Part shown: in pieces, positions 63,173 to 64,000 of the stretch
Layout of the letters: the number at the start of each line of letters is the position of its first letter
Numbering within the stretch: position 1 is the stretch's first letter
DNA from: Shewanella loihica PV-4
Lineage (GTDB): Bacteria > Pseudomonadota > Gammaproteobacteria > Enterobacterales > Shewanellaceae
Assembly (NCBI RefSeq): GCF_000016065.1
Contig: NC_009092.1
Location: 2,790,001-2,854,000, forward strand
DNA: 64,000 nucleotides
Reading direction: 5' to 3'
Translations under genes and position numbers: made by a program
Notes under the pieces: generated by a model
Database searches by the model: none
What the model saw: the letters and a program-made list of their open reading frames with translations, nothing else
What the model was told of the DNA's origin: nothing

Positions 63173-64000
63173 ATGCCCTTAAGTCGATTTCATGCATTAC
63201 GTGAATACCTGGATAAAGTGATCCTGGGTCAACCCACTCTTACCGAAAACTTATTGATCGCACTGATTGCCGATGGTCACTTACTGGTAGAGGGCCCACC
63301 TGGCCTAGCCAAGACGCGAGCGGTCAAGGCGCTGAGCGATGGTGTAGAGGGGGACTTTCACCGTATTCAGTTTACCCCGGACTTGCTCCCTGCGGATCTC
63401 ACTGGCACCGACATCTATCGCGCCCAGACGGCCACCTTCGAGTTTGAGGCAGGCCCTATCTTTCACAACCTTATCCTGGCCGATGAGATCAACCGTGCGC
63501 CAGCTAAGGTACAGTCGGCGCTACTGGAAGCCATGGCCGAGGGCCAGGTTACCGTGGGTAAACAGAGCTACAAGCTGCCAAAGCTATTTCTGGTGATGGC
63601 AACACAAAACCCGCTGGAAAACGAAGGCACCTATCCCCTGCCCGAGGCGCAGCTTGACCGCTTCCTGATGCACCTGAATCTTGACTACCCCAGCGCCGCC
63701 ACCGAATTTGAGATCATGCGCCTGTCCCGCAGCGAAGCCCTCACCCAGGAGCTGCCAAAGGTTGAGCCTATCGCCCAGGAAGAGGTATTCGCCGCCCGTA
63801 AGGCCGCGCTGGATATCTATCTCGCCGAGCCGCTGGAGCAGTATATTGTCAACATCGTGATGGCCACCCGCCAGCCACAGCAATACAGCGATCAACTGGC
63901 TAACTGGCTGGAGTATGGCGTCAGCCCGCGTGCGACCATCTCCATCGAGCGCTGCGCCCGCGCCCGCGCCTGGCTGATGGAACGCGACTTTGTCTCGCCG
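63173..64000 (+). CDS. MoxR-family AAA+ ATPase, truncated by the window end
   Basis: The first 276 codons of a MoxR ATPase, running off the window without a stop. Visible motifs: Walker A EGPPGLAKTRAVKAL, the FTPDLLPADLTGTDIY segment, Walker B NLILADEINRAPAKVQSALL, sensor 1 VMATQNP and the arginine-finger-side segment PLPEAQLDRF. MoxR proteins usually act as chaperones with a VWA-domain partner encoded downstream, beyond this window. The start ATG at 63173 is preceded only by a weak CCGAG. Confidence 0.92.
   Translation, partial: MPLSRFHALREYLDKVILGQPTLTENLLIALIADGHLLVEGPPGLAKTRAVKALSDGVEGDFHRIQFTPDLLPADLTGTDIYRAQTATFEFEAGPIFHNLILADEINRAPAKVQSALLEAMAEGQVTVGKQSYKLPKLFLVMATQNPLENEGTYPLPEAQLDRFLMHLNLDYPSAATEFEIMRLSRSEALTQELPKVEPIAQEEVFAARKAALDIYLAEPLEQYIVNIVMATRQPQQYSDQLANWLEYGVSPRATISIERCARARAWLMERDFVSP

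Overview
The window is a bacterial chromosome segment from a gammaproteobacterium, almost certainly a Shewanella. The evidence is gene content (an SO2930-type diheme cytochrome with a beta-helix partner, a Pla-1/cef (VolA-like) lipase, a DUF3360 membrane protein, FolX, YfcL, YciK) and order. Many genes match the E. coli 52-53 min region in compressed form: yfbV-ackA-pta, a YfcC-family carrier, folX-yfcH, fabB/mnmC, yfcL, aroC-prmB/smrB, sixA, fadIJ. I cannot fix the species. No rRNA, tRNA, insertion sequence, prophage or CRISPR array was found.

Layout. 1-7.8 kb: a SAM methyltransferase, a TonB-dependent receptor behind a long AT-rich leader, and a YfcC-family carrier divergent from a LysR regulator. 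7.9-19.7 kb: an anaerobic pyruvate/formate/acetate block, with a FocA-type formate channel fused to a CBS pair, a DUF3360 membrane protein, pflB, pflA, yfbV, ackA and pta. Two near-identical PdhR-type palindromes stand before DUF3360 and before pflB and tie DUF3360 to pyruvate metabolism. 20-25 kb: small proteins, an RlmI/K-like methyltransferase, an AI-2E/PerM-type membrane protein, folX and yfcH. 25.3-29.1 kb: the conserved ybbP-ybbA/tesA unit. 29.6-38.5 kb: a lipoprotein fusing a beta-helix to a diheme cytochrome domain, its separate diheme paralogue, an AraC regulator, sohB and a large lipase lipoprotein. 38.6-49.9 kb: yciK, fabB, mnmC (N-terminal methyltransferase half degenerate), and a minus-strand series prmB-aroC-MFS-ATP-NAD-kinase-like-yfcL-TrmH-like, plus smrB and sixA. 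50-58.7 kb: an M16 peptidase, a large periplasmic-sensor GGDEF/EAL protein, and a two-gene unit encoding a 13-copy tandem-repeat protein and a 39-residue peptide. 59-64 kb: fadJ-fadI behind FadR- and PsrA-type sites, and the start of a MoxR ATPase cut by the window end.

How they work together: the 8-20 kb block is a fermentative branch in which pyruvate becomes formate and acetyl-CoA (PflB, activated by PflA), acetyl-CoA becomes acetate plus ATP (Pta, AckA), and formate crosses the membrane (FocA-CBS). fadIJ carries beta-oxidation and fabB fatty-acid synthesis. The least explained part is 57.8-58.7 kb: a possible sigma-54 promoter, a short exported repeat protein with 13 copies of GYPHVKF, and a companion mini-protein, all ending at a strong terminator and lying next to a c-di-GMP sensor whose sensor half is unusually AT-rich. 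A second genome-level oddity is a set of short degenerate tandem repeats that begin at, or include, the stop codons of several genes.
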